From contig NZ_OY762905.1 of NCBI RefSeq assembly GCF_963666525.1, forward strand, positions 2,638,501-2,702,500: 64,000 nucleotides of DNA, written 5' to 3'. A model generated the notes under the pieces. It was not told the DNA's origin. It saw only the letters and a list, made by a program, of their open reading frames with translations, and ran no database searches. Source of the stretch: an uncultured Cohaesibacter sp. GTDB lineage: Bacteria > Pseudomonadota > Alphaproteobacteria > Rhizobiales > Cohaesibacteraceae. Both the position numbers and the translations under genes were made by a program. This document shows positions 1-8,170 of this stretch, piece after piece (position 1 is the stretch's first letter; every line of letters begins with the position of its first letter).

Positions 1-174
1 GCTGCTGGCCGCAAGGGCGAAGCACTCGAACTGCTGTGCAAGGCAGCAGGTGCCATTGACGCAGGCATGTTCACCAAGGCCGGCTTCACCTTCGAAGGCG
101 AAACCTGGAAGATCGGCGACACCGGTTGCTGCCGCCTGATCGTGAAACCTGGTTCTGAAGCCGAAGCTGTTTGA
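1..174 (+). CDS. 3' end of an unrecognised gene
   Basis: The first 174 bases are an open frame from the window edge to TGA, giving the last 57 residues of a protein that starts outside the window. The fragment is soluble-looking, with a Cys-Cys pair (GCCRL) near the end and a Glu/Ala-rich tail. I do not recognise the family. It is co-directional with the liv operon, but 166 bases rich in small hairpins separate the two, so co-transcription is uncertain. Codon use matches the neighbouring genes, which supports real coding. Confidence 0.6.
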   Translation, partial: AAGRKGEALELLCKAAGAIDAGMFTKAGFTFEGETWKIGDTGCCRLIVKPGSEAEAV

Positions 175-186
175 AGAAGATCTTTT

Positions 187-192
187 TATAAT
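187..192 (+). promoter_or_regulatory. Possible -10 element for the liv operon
   Basis: A perfect TATAAT lies just after the stop of the upstream gene fragment and 149 bases before the livK-type start codon. I see no convincing -35 hexamer 16-18 bases upstream, so this is only a candidate promoter. Confidence 0.3.
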
Positions 193-201
193 ACAGACAG
201 A

Positions 202-299
202 TCCGGCAAACCGGACGTCGAAATGCAGGATCCGGAATACCGGACTTGAAACAGACCCGTTAAAACGGGCGTCACCTCCCTCGGCCTGACTTTTCAGGC
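202..299 (+). other. Leader with four consecutive small stem-loops
   Basis: The untranslated stretch before the binding-protein gene holds four short inverted repeats in a row: TCCGG-4-CCGGA at 202-215, the same arms again at 231-244, CCCGTT-2-AACGGG at 256-269, and GCCTGA-4-TCAGGC at 284-299. None has a strong T tract, so they look more like RNA leader structure than terminators. Any function in regulation or mRNA stability is inference. Confidence 0.45.
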
Positions 300-340
300 G
301 CTTAGTACACCGATTACCAACCCATTGGGGAACACTCGCT

Positions 341-1453
341 ATGAAACTTTCTCGCAGAACGCTTTTGGCACTCACTGTCGCTTCAGTCATGCTGCCCGCA
401 GCCTCGCAGGCTGCCGATAGCATCAAGATCGGCTACCAGTTGCCCCTCACCGGCAACACCGCCCAGTACGGCCAGGACTTCAAGGACGCTGCAGAAATCG
501 CTCTTGCCAAGTTCAACGCTTCCGGCCAGATTCCAGTGCCGGTTGAAATCATCTATGAAGACTCTCGTTCCGACGCCAAGGAAGGCGTGACCATCGCCCG
601 CAAGTTCGTTGACGACAAGGAAATTGTCGGCGTCCTCGGTGACTTCACCTCCACCGTTTCCATGGCAGCCGCCCAGGTCTACAAGCGTTCGGGCATGGTT
701 CAGCTGTCCCAGACCGCATCCCACCCGGATTTCGCCAAGATCTCCGAATGGCAGTTCCGTAACATCACCACCCAGAATCAGGAAGGTGGCGTGAACGCCA
801 AGTGGATGATCGATCAGGGCATCAAGAAAGTCGCCGTGATTGCCGAGCAGACCGACTGGGGCCAGTCTGTGGTCAAGGGCTTTGTCGATCCTTTCAAGGA
901 AATGGGCGGCGAGGTCGTCTACACCGAATTCTTCAACCGTGGTCTGGCTGATTTCCGTTCCATCATCACCAAGATCGAAGAACAGAAGCCGGAAGCCATC
1001 TACACCGGTTTCTTCTATGAAGACGGTGCCCAGTTCCTCAAACAGGTTGCCCAGCTCAATGCCGGCATTCCTGTCTACTCCACCTCTGCCGCCTATAACG
1101 ACAAGCTGATCGAGCTGGCCGGTGCTGCTGCCGAAGGTCTCAAGTTGACCGCGACCTTCCTGCCGACCCGCGCCGATGCCAACGTGACGGAATTCGTGAC
1201 CGAATGGAAAAAGACCCACGACAATGCGCCAGGTCAGTTCCCTGCGCAGGCCTATGATGCCGTCAACATCATGCTGGCAGCTGTCGTCAAGGCCTATCCG
1301 GATGTAACCCGTCAGAGCCTGCGCGATGCCGTGGCTGCGACCAAGGACTTCCCGGGTGTCACCGGCAACACCTCCTTCGATGAAAATGGCGAGCCTCTCA
1401 AGGAACTCACCAAGGCCACCGTCAAGGATGGCGTTTTCGTTGAAGTGAAGTAA
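341..1453 (+). CDS. Branched-chain-type ABC transporter substrate-binding protein (LivK family)
   Basis: A 370-residue periplasmic binding protein of the leucine/isoleucine/valine (Peripla_BP_6) type. Residues 1-24 are a classical signal peptide with an Arg pair followed by a hydrophobic core and an Ala-rich cleavage site. The mature start (IKIGYQLPLTGNTAQYG) is the usual first strand of this fold. It would capture a ligand in the periplasm and deliver it to the LivHMGF membrane complex encoded next. The real ligand is not fixed by sequence: this family also takes up amides, urea and aromatic acids, and the hydrolases at the end of the gene run suggest an amino acid derivative. Confidence 0.92.
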   Translation: MKLSRRTLLALTVASVMLPAASQAADSIKIGYQLPLTGNTAQYGQDFKDAAEIALAKFNASGQIPVPVEIIYEDSRSDAKEGVTIARKFVDDKEIVGVLGDFTSTVSMAAAQVYKRSGMVQLSQTASHPDFAKISEWQFRNITTQNQEGGVNAKWMIDQGIKKVAVIAEQTDWGQSVVKGFVDPFKEMGGEVVYTEFFNRGLADFRSIITKIEEQKPEAIYTGFFYEDGAQFLKQVAQLNAGIPVYSTSAAYNDKLIELAGAAAEGLKLTATFLPTRADANVTEFVTEWKKTHDNAPGQFPAQAYDAVNIMLAAVVKAYPDVTRQSLRDAVAATKDFPGVTGNTSFDENGEPLKELTKATVKDGVFVEVK

Positions 1454-1466
1454 CCCAATCCCCCAT

Positions 1467-1494
1467 CCCGCCCGGAGCTCGGTCTTCGGGCGGG
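1467..1494 (+). other. Hairpin between binding-protein gene and livH
   Basis: CCCGCCCG at 1467-1474 pairs with CGGGCGGG at 1487-1494 across a 12-base loop. There is no T run after it. In transporter operons such hairpins often protect the binding-protein message or partly terminate, so that the binding protein is made in excess. That role here is inferred. Confidence 0.6.
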
Positions 1495-1521
1495 TGGCAA
1501 TAAGAGAAAAGGGGGACCTTC

Positions 1522-2436
1522 GTGTTCGATCCTTATATTTTGCAACAGCTCGCCATTGGCGTTTCGCTGGGTATGATTTATGCGCTGATGGCGATCGGCT
1601 TCACGCTCATCTTCGGCGTGCTCAACGTGGTGAACTTTGCCCATGGCGAGGTTTACACGATCGGGGCCTTTGCCGGTCTGATGGCCATTACGGCTTTTGC
1701 GCCGCCGCTTCTGGTGGTTCTGTTCATTGCTCTGGCTGCGGGTGCTTTTGCCGGTTTCGGACTTGAACGCCTTGCCTTCCGTCCGTTCCGCCGATTCTCC
1801 GACGAAGCCTCGCTGAAATCCCGCGCCATGCGCGAAGCGACCCTGATGTCTTCCCTGGCCATGTCGATCATCGCCCGCGAAGCCATGGAACTGATCTTCG
1901 GTTCGCAGTTCCAGTCCATTGATCTGGCCTACCTGATCAACAAGCCGATCGAGATCGGCCCGATCACCATCGTCAATGGCGACCTGATCATTCTGGCCAT
2001 CACGCTGATCATGCTGGGCGGTCTGCAGTGGCTACTCAAGAAAAGCCCGATCGGCATGTCCATCCGCGCCGTGTCGAACAATGCGCTGGGTGCCAAATAC
2101 TGCGGCATCAACACCGACCGGACGATCATTTTCACCTTTATCATCGGCTCGGGCATGGGTGCACTCGCCGGGATTCTCGTCGGGCTCTATTATGGCGCAA
2201 TCTTCCCCGCCATGGGCTTCACGCCGGGCATCAAGGCCTTTGTTGCCATGGTCATGGGTGGTCTCAGCTCCATTCCGGGCGCAGTCGTCTCTGCCATGAT
2301 CCTCGGTCTTGCCGAGAGCATCTCCACCAGCTTCATGCCATCGGTATGGTCTGACATGGTTGCCTATGCCTTCCTGCTCGCCACGCTGATCTTCTTCCCG
2401 CAAGGCCTCTTCGGAGCAAGGAGGGAACGTGTCTAA
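1522..2436 (+). CDS. livH: ABC transporter permease, LivH type
   Basis: A 304-residue inner-membrane permease with about eight hydrophobic segments. The LivH hallmark near the N terminus (MIYALMAIGFTLIFGVLNVVNFAHGE) is clear, as is the C-terminal FFPQGLFG typical of the pair. Translation begins at GTG 1522, preceded by a GGGGGACC Shine-Dalgarno-like run. The end overlaps livM by eight bases, so the two permease subunits are probably translationally coupled and form the transmembrane heterodimer. Confidence 0.93.
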   Translation: MFDPYILQQLAIGVSLGMIYALMAIGFTLIFGVLNVVNFAHGEVYTIGAFAGLMAITAFAPPLLVVLFIALAAGAFAGFGLERLAFRPFRRFSDEASLKSRAMREATLMSSLAMSIIAREAMELIFGSQFQSIDLAYLINKPIEIGPITIVNGDLIILAITLIMLGGLQWLLKKSPIGMSIRAVSNNALGAKYCGINTDRTIIFTFIIGSGMGALAGILVGLYYGAIFPAMGFTPGIKAFVAMVMGGLSSIPGAVVSAMILGLAESISTSFMPSVWSDMVAYAFLLATLIFFPQGLFGARRERV

Positions 2437-3427
2437 ACCATTGCTCATCAAGCTGCTGTTGCTGGTTATCGTCTTCGCCGTGGTTCCGTTCGCGCTCGAA
2501 GGCCTCGGCAAGGGCTACTATTATCAGATCGCCACTCTGGCCTTCGTCTTCATGCTGCTGGCCGCCTCCCTGCATCTGGTCACCGGCGTGGCGGGCCTGT
2601 TGCATCTGGGTCATGCCTCCCTTTATGGCGTCGGTGCCTATGTGGCCGCGCTGCTCGGCTCCAAATATGGCATCGGCTTCACCTACGGCCTGCCGCTGGC
2701 GGGCATCGGGGCTGCCTTTGTCGCCTTCCTGGTGGCGCTGCCAACCATGCGTCTGATGTCGATCTACTTCGCCGTCGCAACGCTTGGCATCGGCCAGATG
2801 CTGTTTCTGGTCTTCCAGAACTGGGTCGATGTCACCAATGGTCCCAACGGGGTGATGCTGTTCGACGGCATCGATCTGTTCGGCTATGCCATCAACAGTG
2901 AACTGGGGATCTACTATGTGGTTGCCGTTGTTGCGGCCGTCTCGATCCTCATTCTCAACCGTCTCAGCCATTCCTATTATGGCAATGCCCTGCGGTCACT
3001 GCGTGAAGACGACCAGTGCACGGCGGCCATGGGCATCAACGTCACCGTGATGAAGATCCAGGCCTTCGTGATTTCTGCCTTCTTCGCAGGCATCGCCGGA
3101 GCGCTCTGGGCCTACACCACGGGCTACATTTCGCCCAACGACTTCAACTTCTCCCAGTCGATCCTCATCCTGACGATGGTCGTTGTGGGAGGGCTCGGCT
3201 CTCTGCCGGGCGTGCTGATCGGTGCCCTGTTGCTGATCCTGCTGCCGGAAGTGCTGCGTTACTTCGGCGACATTCGCAACATCATCGTAGGCCTTCTGAT
3301 GTTCGGCGCGATCCTGTTCCTGCCCAAGGGCCTGTTCGGCGAGGTCAATGCGCTCAATTTTGCGCGCAGGATTCTCGGCTCGGCCTGGTCGGAAGACAAT
3401 TCTGAGAAGGGGATCGGCTGGAAATGA
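2429..3427 (+). CDS. livM: ABC transporter permease, LivM type
   Basis: A 332-residue multi-pass permease, the LivM partner of the preceding LivH. Typical features are the early segment with VAGLLHLGHASLYGVGAYVAA and the late segment ending FLPKGLFGEV. The chosen start is GTG 2429, just behind AAGGAGG inside the end of livH. The stop overlaps the ATP-binding gene by four bases (ATGA), showing a compact operon. Confidence 0.93.
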   Translation: MSKPLLIKLLLLVIVFAVVPFALEGLGKGYYYQIATLAFVFMLLAASLHLVTGVAGLLHLGHASLYGVGAYVAALLGSKYGIGFTYGLPLAGIGAAFVAFLVALPTMRLMSIYFAVATLGIGQMLFLVFQNWVDVTNGPNGVMLFDGIDLFGYAINSELGIYYVVAVVAAVSILILNRLSHSYYGNALRSLREDDQCTAAMGINVTVMKIQAFVISAFFAGIAGALWAYTTGYISPNDFNFSQSILILTMVVVGGLGSLPGVLIGALLLILLPEVLRYFGDIRNIIVGLLMFGAILFLPKGLFGEVNALNFARRILGSAWSEDNSEKGIGWK

Positions 3428-4179
3428 CGACCATACTTGAACTTGATTCCCTGACGCGCGTCTTCGGTGGCCTGAGAGCTGTCGATGATGTCTCCACCAA
3501 GGTTTCCGAAGGCGAACTGTTTGGCCTGATCGGACCGAACGGGGCTGGCAAGACCACCCTGTTCAACCTGATCTCCGGCTTCACGCCGCCGTCTTCGGGC
3601 GATGTCCGCTTCAAGGGCGAGAGCATCACGGGGCTGCCGGTGCACAAGATTGCACATCGGGGCATGTCCCGTACCTTCCAGAACCTGCGTGTCTTCCCCA
3701 ACATGACCGTCTTCGACAATATCTCCGTCGGCGCACTGGGCATGATCGGGGTCAGCCCCTTCTCCGCACTCTGGGGAGGCCGGGCCAAGGCCAGGGAAAT
3801 TTCCGAGCGTAGCTGGGAGATGCTCGAAAAGGTCGGCCTCAAGGAGCATGCTGACGATCTGGCGGCCAACCTGTCCTACGGCAAGCGCAAATATCTCGAA
3901 ATCGCGCGGGCTCTGGCCATGAAGCCGGATCTGCTGATCCTTGATGAACCGGCCGCAGGCATGAACGATTCCGAGACAGCCGAACTGGCCCAGTTCATCA
4001 CCGATCTCAACAAGACGGGCCTTACGATCATGCTGGTCGAGCATGACATGGGGCTGGTGATGGGCATTTGCCAGCGCCTCGTCGTGCTCGCTTCAGGCCG
4101 AAAAATTGCCGATGACGTGCCGTCCAAGGTGCGTCAGGACCCCGCCGTTCTGGAAGCCTATCTGGGAGGCGACGACTGA
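3424..4179 (+). CDS. livG: ABC transporter ATP-binding protein, LivG type
   Basis: A 251-residue cytoplasmic ATPase that powers import. Walker A is GPNGAGKTT at residues 37-45, the signature appears as LSYGKRKYLEIARAL near residue 150, and Walker B is LLILDEPAAGM. The LivG-specific insert between Walker A and signature (TFQNLRVFPNMTVFDN) separates it from LivF. It overlaps livM by four bases and livF by one base. Confidence 0.94.
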   Translation: MTTILELDSLTRVFGGLRAVDDVSTKVSEGELFGLIGPNGAGKTTLFNLISGFTPPSSGDVRFKGESITGLPVHKIAHRGMSRTFQNLRVFPNMTVFDNISVGALGMIGVSPFSALWGGRAKAREISERSWEMLEKVGLKEHADDLAANLSYGKRKYLEIARALAMKPDLLILDEPAAGMNDSETAELAQFITDLNKTGLTIMLVEHDMGLVMGICQRLVVLASGRKIADDVPSKVRQDPAVLEAYLGGDD

Positions 4180-4895
4180 TGAGCAATATTCTCGAAATCA
4201 ACAATCTGTCCCTCAAGATCGGCATTCAGGAAATCCTGCATGACATCACCGTGGCCGTTCCGGAAAAGGGCATTGTCTCAGTTCTGGGTGCCAACGGGGT
4301 CGGCAAGACCTCGCTGATGCGCTGCATCTCGGGTATCTATCATGCCACCGGTGGTGAAATCCTGCTCGACGGGCAGGATATCTCCAAACTCAAGAGCCAC
4401 GAAATTGTCGATCGCGGCGTCATGCAGGCACCGGAAGGGCGGCAGATCTTTTCCACCATGACGGTTCTGGAGAATCTCATCCTCGGGGCCGGGCCGCTTG
4501 GTCGGCAGGAACTGGATCACGTGCTGACCCTGTTTCCGGTGCTCAAGGAACGCCTCAAGCAGCAGGCAGGCTCCATGTCCGGGGGCGAGCAGCAGATGCT
4601 CTGCATCGGCCGCGCCCTGATGCGCAAGCCAAAGGTCCTGTTGCTGGACGAACCGTCCCTCGGCCTTGCGCCGCGTCTGGTCGGCTTCATCTGTGAGCTG
4701 GTTACCAAGATTCGCGAGGAAGGCTATGCCGTTCTGCTCGTCGAGCAGAATGTCAAGGCAGCCCTGCGCATCTCAGACCAGGCCTATGTCATCGAGCACG
4801 GCAAGATCGTCATCGAGGGCGATGCCCATGCACTGATGAGTGACAAGCGCGTCGCCGATGCCTACCTCGGCGGTCACGTTCACGAACAGGCCTGA
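4179..4895 (+). CDS. livF: ABC transporter ATP-binding protein, LivF type
   Basis: A 238-residue second ATPase of the liv importer. Walker A is GANGVGKTS at residues 37-45, the signature is MSGGEQQML, Walker B is VLLLDEPSLGLAP, and the LivF motif QAPEGRQIFSTMTV is present. The ATG overlaps the livG stop by one base (TGATG). It closes the transporter part of the gene run. The following three enzyme genes are co-directional after a possible terminator. Confidence 0.94.
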   Translation: MSNILEINNLSLKIGIQEILHDITVAVPEKGIVSVLGANGVGKTSLMRCISGIYHATGGEILLDGQDISKLKSHEIVDRGVMQAPEGRQIFSTMTVLENLILGAGPLGRQELDHVLTLFPVLKERLKQQAGSMSGGEQQMLCIGRALMRKPKVLLLDEPSLGLAPRLVGFICELVTKIREEGYAVLLVEQNVKAALRISDQAYVIEHGKIVIEGDAHALMSDKRVADAYLGGHVHEQA

Positions 4896-4909
4896 GGGCC
4901 TGAGCAATC

Positions 4910-4962
4910 ATCCCGGCGTGTCTCCCATGTGCCTTTTATGTGCCTGACATGCCGGGATTTTC
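4910..4962 (+). terminator. Possible terminator or attenuator after livF
   Basis: ATCCCGGC at 4910-4917 pairs with GCCGGGAT at 4951-4958, followed by TTTT. The loop is long (33 bases) and contains ATGTGCC twice, so termination may be partial or conditional. Confidence 0.45.
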
Positions 4963-5062
4963 CTCCTTATTGCACCTCTGCAGAGGGGCCAAACCCTCTG
5001 ACATCTTGGATTCAACAGATAAACGACGCCGTTTGATCAGTCTAAACAGTGAAAGAAAAGAC

Positions 5063-6373
5063 ATGAGCAATCCAGTCACATTCCCCCCCTCCATCTGGGC
5101 CGTCACCGCACCGGCCCGCACCGAGGCAGCTCCGCTCACCGAAGCGATTGAAACCGATACGGTAGTGATCGGCGGCGGCTTCACCGGACTGGGCGCCGCC
5201 CTGCATCTGGCCAAGGCCGGACGTGAGGTGGTTTTGCTGGAAGGCAAGGCGATCGGCTGGGGCGCTTCCGGGCGCAACAATGGTCAGGTCATCCCGACCC
5301 TTACCGCTGCCGAACCGGACATGTGGGTGCAGCGCTATGGCGAGACCGGGCGCCTCTTTGCCCAGATGATCGGCGCTTCCGCCAATGTCCTGTTTGACGC
5401 GATCCGGGAAGAAGACATCGTCTCCCATGCCGATGCCGAACAGACCGGCTGGTTCCAGCCGGCCCACACGCCGGGGCGCACGAAGCTGAGCCAGAAGCGT
5501 GTCGAGGCATGGCAGCGGTTTGGCCTTGACGCCCGTTATCTCGATCGCAAGGCGACCACCGAACTGCTGGGCACGGATCATTGGTATGGCGGCATGCTTG
5601 CCCCGTCCGGTGGTCACATCAACCCGCTTGGTCTGGCTCGTGGTCTGGCCCTTGCCGTGGAACGGGCAGGGGCGACCATCCATGAGGCCACGCCGGTCGT
5701 ATCCTACGCTCATGATGGCACTCAGTGGGTCGTCAAGACTGACCGGGGCTCGGTCAAGGCCCGGGCGCTGATTCTTGCCACCAACGCCTACACCGGCGAA
5801 GTGGTACCAAAGCTCAACCGCCGTCTTGCCCATTCCATCGTGCCGGTTTCCTCCTGGCAGATGTCGACCGAACCGTTGAGTGATGCGCTGCGCGCCACGA
5901 TCCTGCCGGGTCGTCAGGCCGTGTCCGATACCCGTGGCGACCTGCGCTTTTTCCATTATGACCGCGATAACCGCCTGATCACCGGTGGCGCCATCATGGG
6001 CTTTGGCGACCTCGCCGCCCGCATGGCCCGCAAGGCCGCCAACAATCTGGCCGACAGCTTTCCGCAGCTTGCGCCTCCCAAAATGACCCATGTCTGGGAA
6101 GGTTTCCTCTCCATGAACTGGGATCGCTTTCCGCGCGTTCACAGCCTTGGCCCGAACGGCTGGACCTGGATCGGGTGCAACGGCCGTGGTGTAGCGCTTG
6201 GTTATTCGCTGGGGCGTGAGATGGCCCGCGCCACGAACGGTGAAGATCTCGCTTCGCTGGCGCTGCCGACAACCACTCCACATGCCCTGCCGTTCCACGC
6301 CATCGGCCGCGCCATCGCGCCTTACTATCTTGCCTGGTATAAATTCAAGGACCACCGGGAATACAAAAGCTGA
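5063..6373 (+). CDS. FAD-dependent amine/amino acid oxidoreductase (DAO family, PuuB-like)
   Basis: A 436-residue flavoenzyme of the D-amino acid oxidase superfamily. The Rossmann FAD motif VVIGGGFTGLGAALHLA starts near residue 34, with the ribose-binding Glu at residue 60, followed by GWGASGRNNGQ, which is typical of gamma-glutamylputrescine oxidoreductase-like proteins. It should oxidise a C-N bond of an amine or N-substituted amino acid. ATG 5063 was chosen because AAAGAAAAGAC precedes it and the conserved N terminus begins there; the frame extends upstream to 4940 without family similarity. It lies 12 bases before the thiazoline-hydrolase-like gene, so the two are probably one operon. Confidence 0.85.
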   Translation: MSNPVTFPPSIWAVTAPARTEAAPLTEAIETDTVVIGGGFTGLGAALHLAKAGREVVLLEGKAIGWGASGRNNGQVIPTLTAAEPDMWVQRYGETGRLFAQMIGASANVLFDAIREEDIVSHADAEQTGWFQPAHTPGRTKLSQKRVEAWQRFGLDARYLDRKATTELLGTDHWYGGMLAPSGGHINPLGLARGLALAVERAGATIHEATPVVSYAHDGTQWVVKTDRGSVKARALILATNAYTGEVVPKLNRRLAHSIVPVSSWQMSTEPLSDALRATILPGRQAVSDTRGDLRFFHYDRDNRLITGGAIMGFGDLAARMARKAANNLADSFPQLAPPKMTHVWEGFLSMNWDRFPRVHSLGPNGWTWIGCNGRGVALGYSLGREMARATNGEDLASLALPTTTPHALPFHAIGRAIAPYYLAWYKFKDHREYKS

Positions 6374-6385
6374 CAGGACCTGACC

Positions 6386-6847
6386 ATGAACGATATCCCT
6401 ATTCTGGAACGCCGCCGCATCGAGGCAATGATCTTGAAGCATGTGCTGGATGTGATCACTGAACGCAGCGGCCGCGCCGAAGCCGAAGCCGTGATCGGCG
6501 AAACCTGCTCCCGCTCGGCGATCGAGCAGGGCAAGGCCATGGCGGAAGGGCTTGACCACGCCCCGACCCTGTCCGACTTTGCCGACATCCTGCCCAACTG
6601 GACCAAGGAAGACGCGCTCCAGATCGAAACGCTGGTCACCGAGCCGGACCAGATGGACTTCAATGTCACCCGGTGCCGCTACGCCGAAATGTACAAGGAG
6701 ATGGGACTTGGCGATATTGGCCATCTTCTCTCCTGCAACCGCGACGGCGACTTCTGTGTCGGCTATAACCCGGACATCAAACTGGAGCGAACCCAGACCA
6801 TCATGAAGGGCGCCTCCCATTGTGATTTCAGATACAAGATGAAGTGA
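6386..6847 (+). CDS. L-2-amino-thiazoline-4-carboxylate hydrolase family protein
   Basis: A 153-residue cytoplasmic protein. Its second half carries the family pattern RCRYAEMYKEMG, LSCNRDGDF, GYNP and RTQTIMKGASHCDFRY, which I recognise from L-2-amino-delta2-thiazoline-4-carboxylate hydrolases. The founding enzyme opens the thiazoline ring to N-carbamoyl-cysteine, but most family members are untested. Three Cys residues (in RCRY, LSCNRD and SHCDFRY) are conserved-looking. It sits between a flavin oxidoreductase and an M20 amidohydrolase, 12 and 18 bases away. The known bacterial pathway likewise pairs a ring-opening hydrolase with a carbamoyl-cysteine amidohydrolase, so the context is suggestive; the exact substrate is unknown. 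Confidence 0.8.
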   Translation: MNDIPILERRRIEAMILKHVLDVITERSGRAEAEAVIGETCSRSAIEQGKAMAEGLDHAPTLSDFADILPNWTKEDALQIETLVTEPDQMDFNVTRCRYAEMYKEMGLGDIGHLLSCNRDGDFCVGYNPDIKLERTQTIMKGASHCDFRYKMK

Positions 6848-6865
6848 GAAAAGGAAGAACAGGAT

Positions 6866-8032
6866 ATGGCAGTTGATAATTGGGTTTCGCGCGAAATCGA
6901 AGATCTGACCGCTTTCCGGCGGGATTTGCACGAGAATCCCGAACTGCTTTACGATCTGGAGCGCACCTCGAAGAAAGTGGCCGAAGCGCTGCGCGCTGCT
7001 GGCGTCGACGAGGTGGTCGAGGGGCTGGGCAAGACCGGTGTTGTCGGTGTCATCCATGGCCAGAGCAATACGTCGGGCCGTACCATCGGTCTGCGTGCCG
7101 ATATGGATGCCCTGCCGATCGTCGAAGCCACCGGACTGCCCCACGCCTCAAAGGTTCCGGGCAAGATGCATGCCTGCGGCCATGATGGCCACACCACCAT
7201 GCTGCTGGGCGCTGCAAGGCATTTTGTCGAAAGCCGTGCCTTTGACGGCACGGTGTTGGTGATCTTCCAGCCCGCCGAGGAAGGCGGTGCCGGGGCTCAG
7301 GCGATGATCGATGACGGCCTGTTCGAGCGTTGGCCATGCGATGAAGTCTATGGCATGCACAACATTCCCGATGTGCCGGTGGGCCATTTCGTAACCAGCA
7401 AGGGCCCAAGCATGGCTGCGGTTGACATGTTCGACATCAAGGTGACCGGTCGGGGTGGTCATGCGGCCCAGCCGCATAATGCCATCGATCCGTTCCCTGC
7501 GGTTGCGGCCATCATCCAGGCCATCAATGGCATGAGTGCCCGCACCGTCAATCCGCTGGACTCCCACGTGGTTTCCCTGTGTGGCATCACCAGCAACGAC
7601 ACCTACAACGTCATCCCCGAAGAGATCAACATCAAGGGCACCGTCCGCACCCTCAACGAGGCTGTCCGTGACCATGTCGAGGCACGTCTTGGCAAGATCG
7701 TGGCGCAGATTGCCGAAGGCAACAATTGCGTCGGGGAGTTGGACTACCGCCGTCTCTATCCGGTGATGGTCAACCATGACGAGGCAACCGAGCATGCGGC
7801 CAAGGCTGCCCGCGCGGTTTCCGGCGATGACGCGGTCCGCATCGACATGCCGCCAACCCTTGGCGGCGAGGACTTCGCCTTCATGCTCAATGCCGTGCCG
7901 GGCTCGATGATCCATGTCGGCAACGGCCCTTCGGCCCAGCTGCATCACCCCAAGTTCGATTTCAACGACGAGGTGATCAAATGGGGCTGCTCCTACTGGG
8001 CCCAGCTGGTGCGGGACAGGCTGCCGCTCTAG
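6866..8032 (+). CDS. M20 family metal-dependent amidohydrolase (hippurate/IAA-conjugate hydrolase type)
   Basis: A 388-residue cytoplasmic binuclear metal hydrolase. The family motif ACGHDGHTTMLLG gives metal ligands Cys104 and His106, and PAEEGG gives Glu138/Glu139. A late HHPKFDFND supplies another ligand. Such enzymes cleave N-acyl, N-aroyl or N-carbamoyl amino acids. GGAAGAACAGGAT precedes ATG 6866. The gene is last in the trio and is followed by a very strong terminator. With the ABC importer upstream it suggests uptake and hydrolysis of an amino acid conjugate. Confidence 0.88.
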   Translation: MAVDNWVSREIEDLTAFRRDLHENPELLYDLERTSKKVAEALRAAGVDEVVEGLGKTGVVGVIHGQSNTSGRTIGLRADMDALPIVEATGLPHASKVPGKMHACGHDGHTTMLLGAARHFVESRAFDGTVLVIFQPAEEGGAGAQAMIDDGLFERWPCDEVYGMHNIPDVPVGHFVTSKGPSMAAVDMFDIKVTGRGGHAAQPHNAIDPFPAVAAIIQAINGMSARTVNPLDSHVVSLCGITSNDTYNVIPEEINIKGTVRTLNEAVRDHVEARLGKIVAQIAEGNNCVGELDYRRLYPVMVNHDEATEHAAKAARAVSGDDAVRIDMPPTLGGEDFAFMLNAVPGSMIHVGNGPSAQLHHPKFDFNDEVIKWGCSYWAQLVRDRLPL

Positions 8033-8080
8033 CCTTTGCCAAGCCAGGCATCATTGTGGAGTGCCCGCTGAAAGACATGA

Positions 8081-8116
8081 GGCCGACCGGAAAAGATCTT
8101 TTCCGGTCGGCCTTTT
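8081..8116 (+). terminator. Strong Rho-independent terminator
   Basis: Positions 8081-8112 form a perfect 32-base palindrome (arm GGCCGACCGGAAAAGA) followed by TTTTCTTGTT. The T tract is on the plus side only, so it ends the amidohydrolase operon. It also separates that operon from the convergent cyclic-di-GMP gene. Confidence 0.9.
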
Positions 8117-8170
8117 CTTGTTGAGAGGGGGGAGGATACTCCGGGGAGGCTGCGCCAGTTGCACGGATGG

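Noticed and set aside
5042..7144. A 700-codon open frame on the minus strand
   Set aside because: It lies antisense to three well-supported genes (FAD oxidoreductase, thiazoline hydrolase family, M20). Its product is His/Gly/Asp-rich with no family motif, as expected for a shadow frame in GC-rich DNA.
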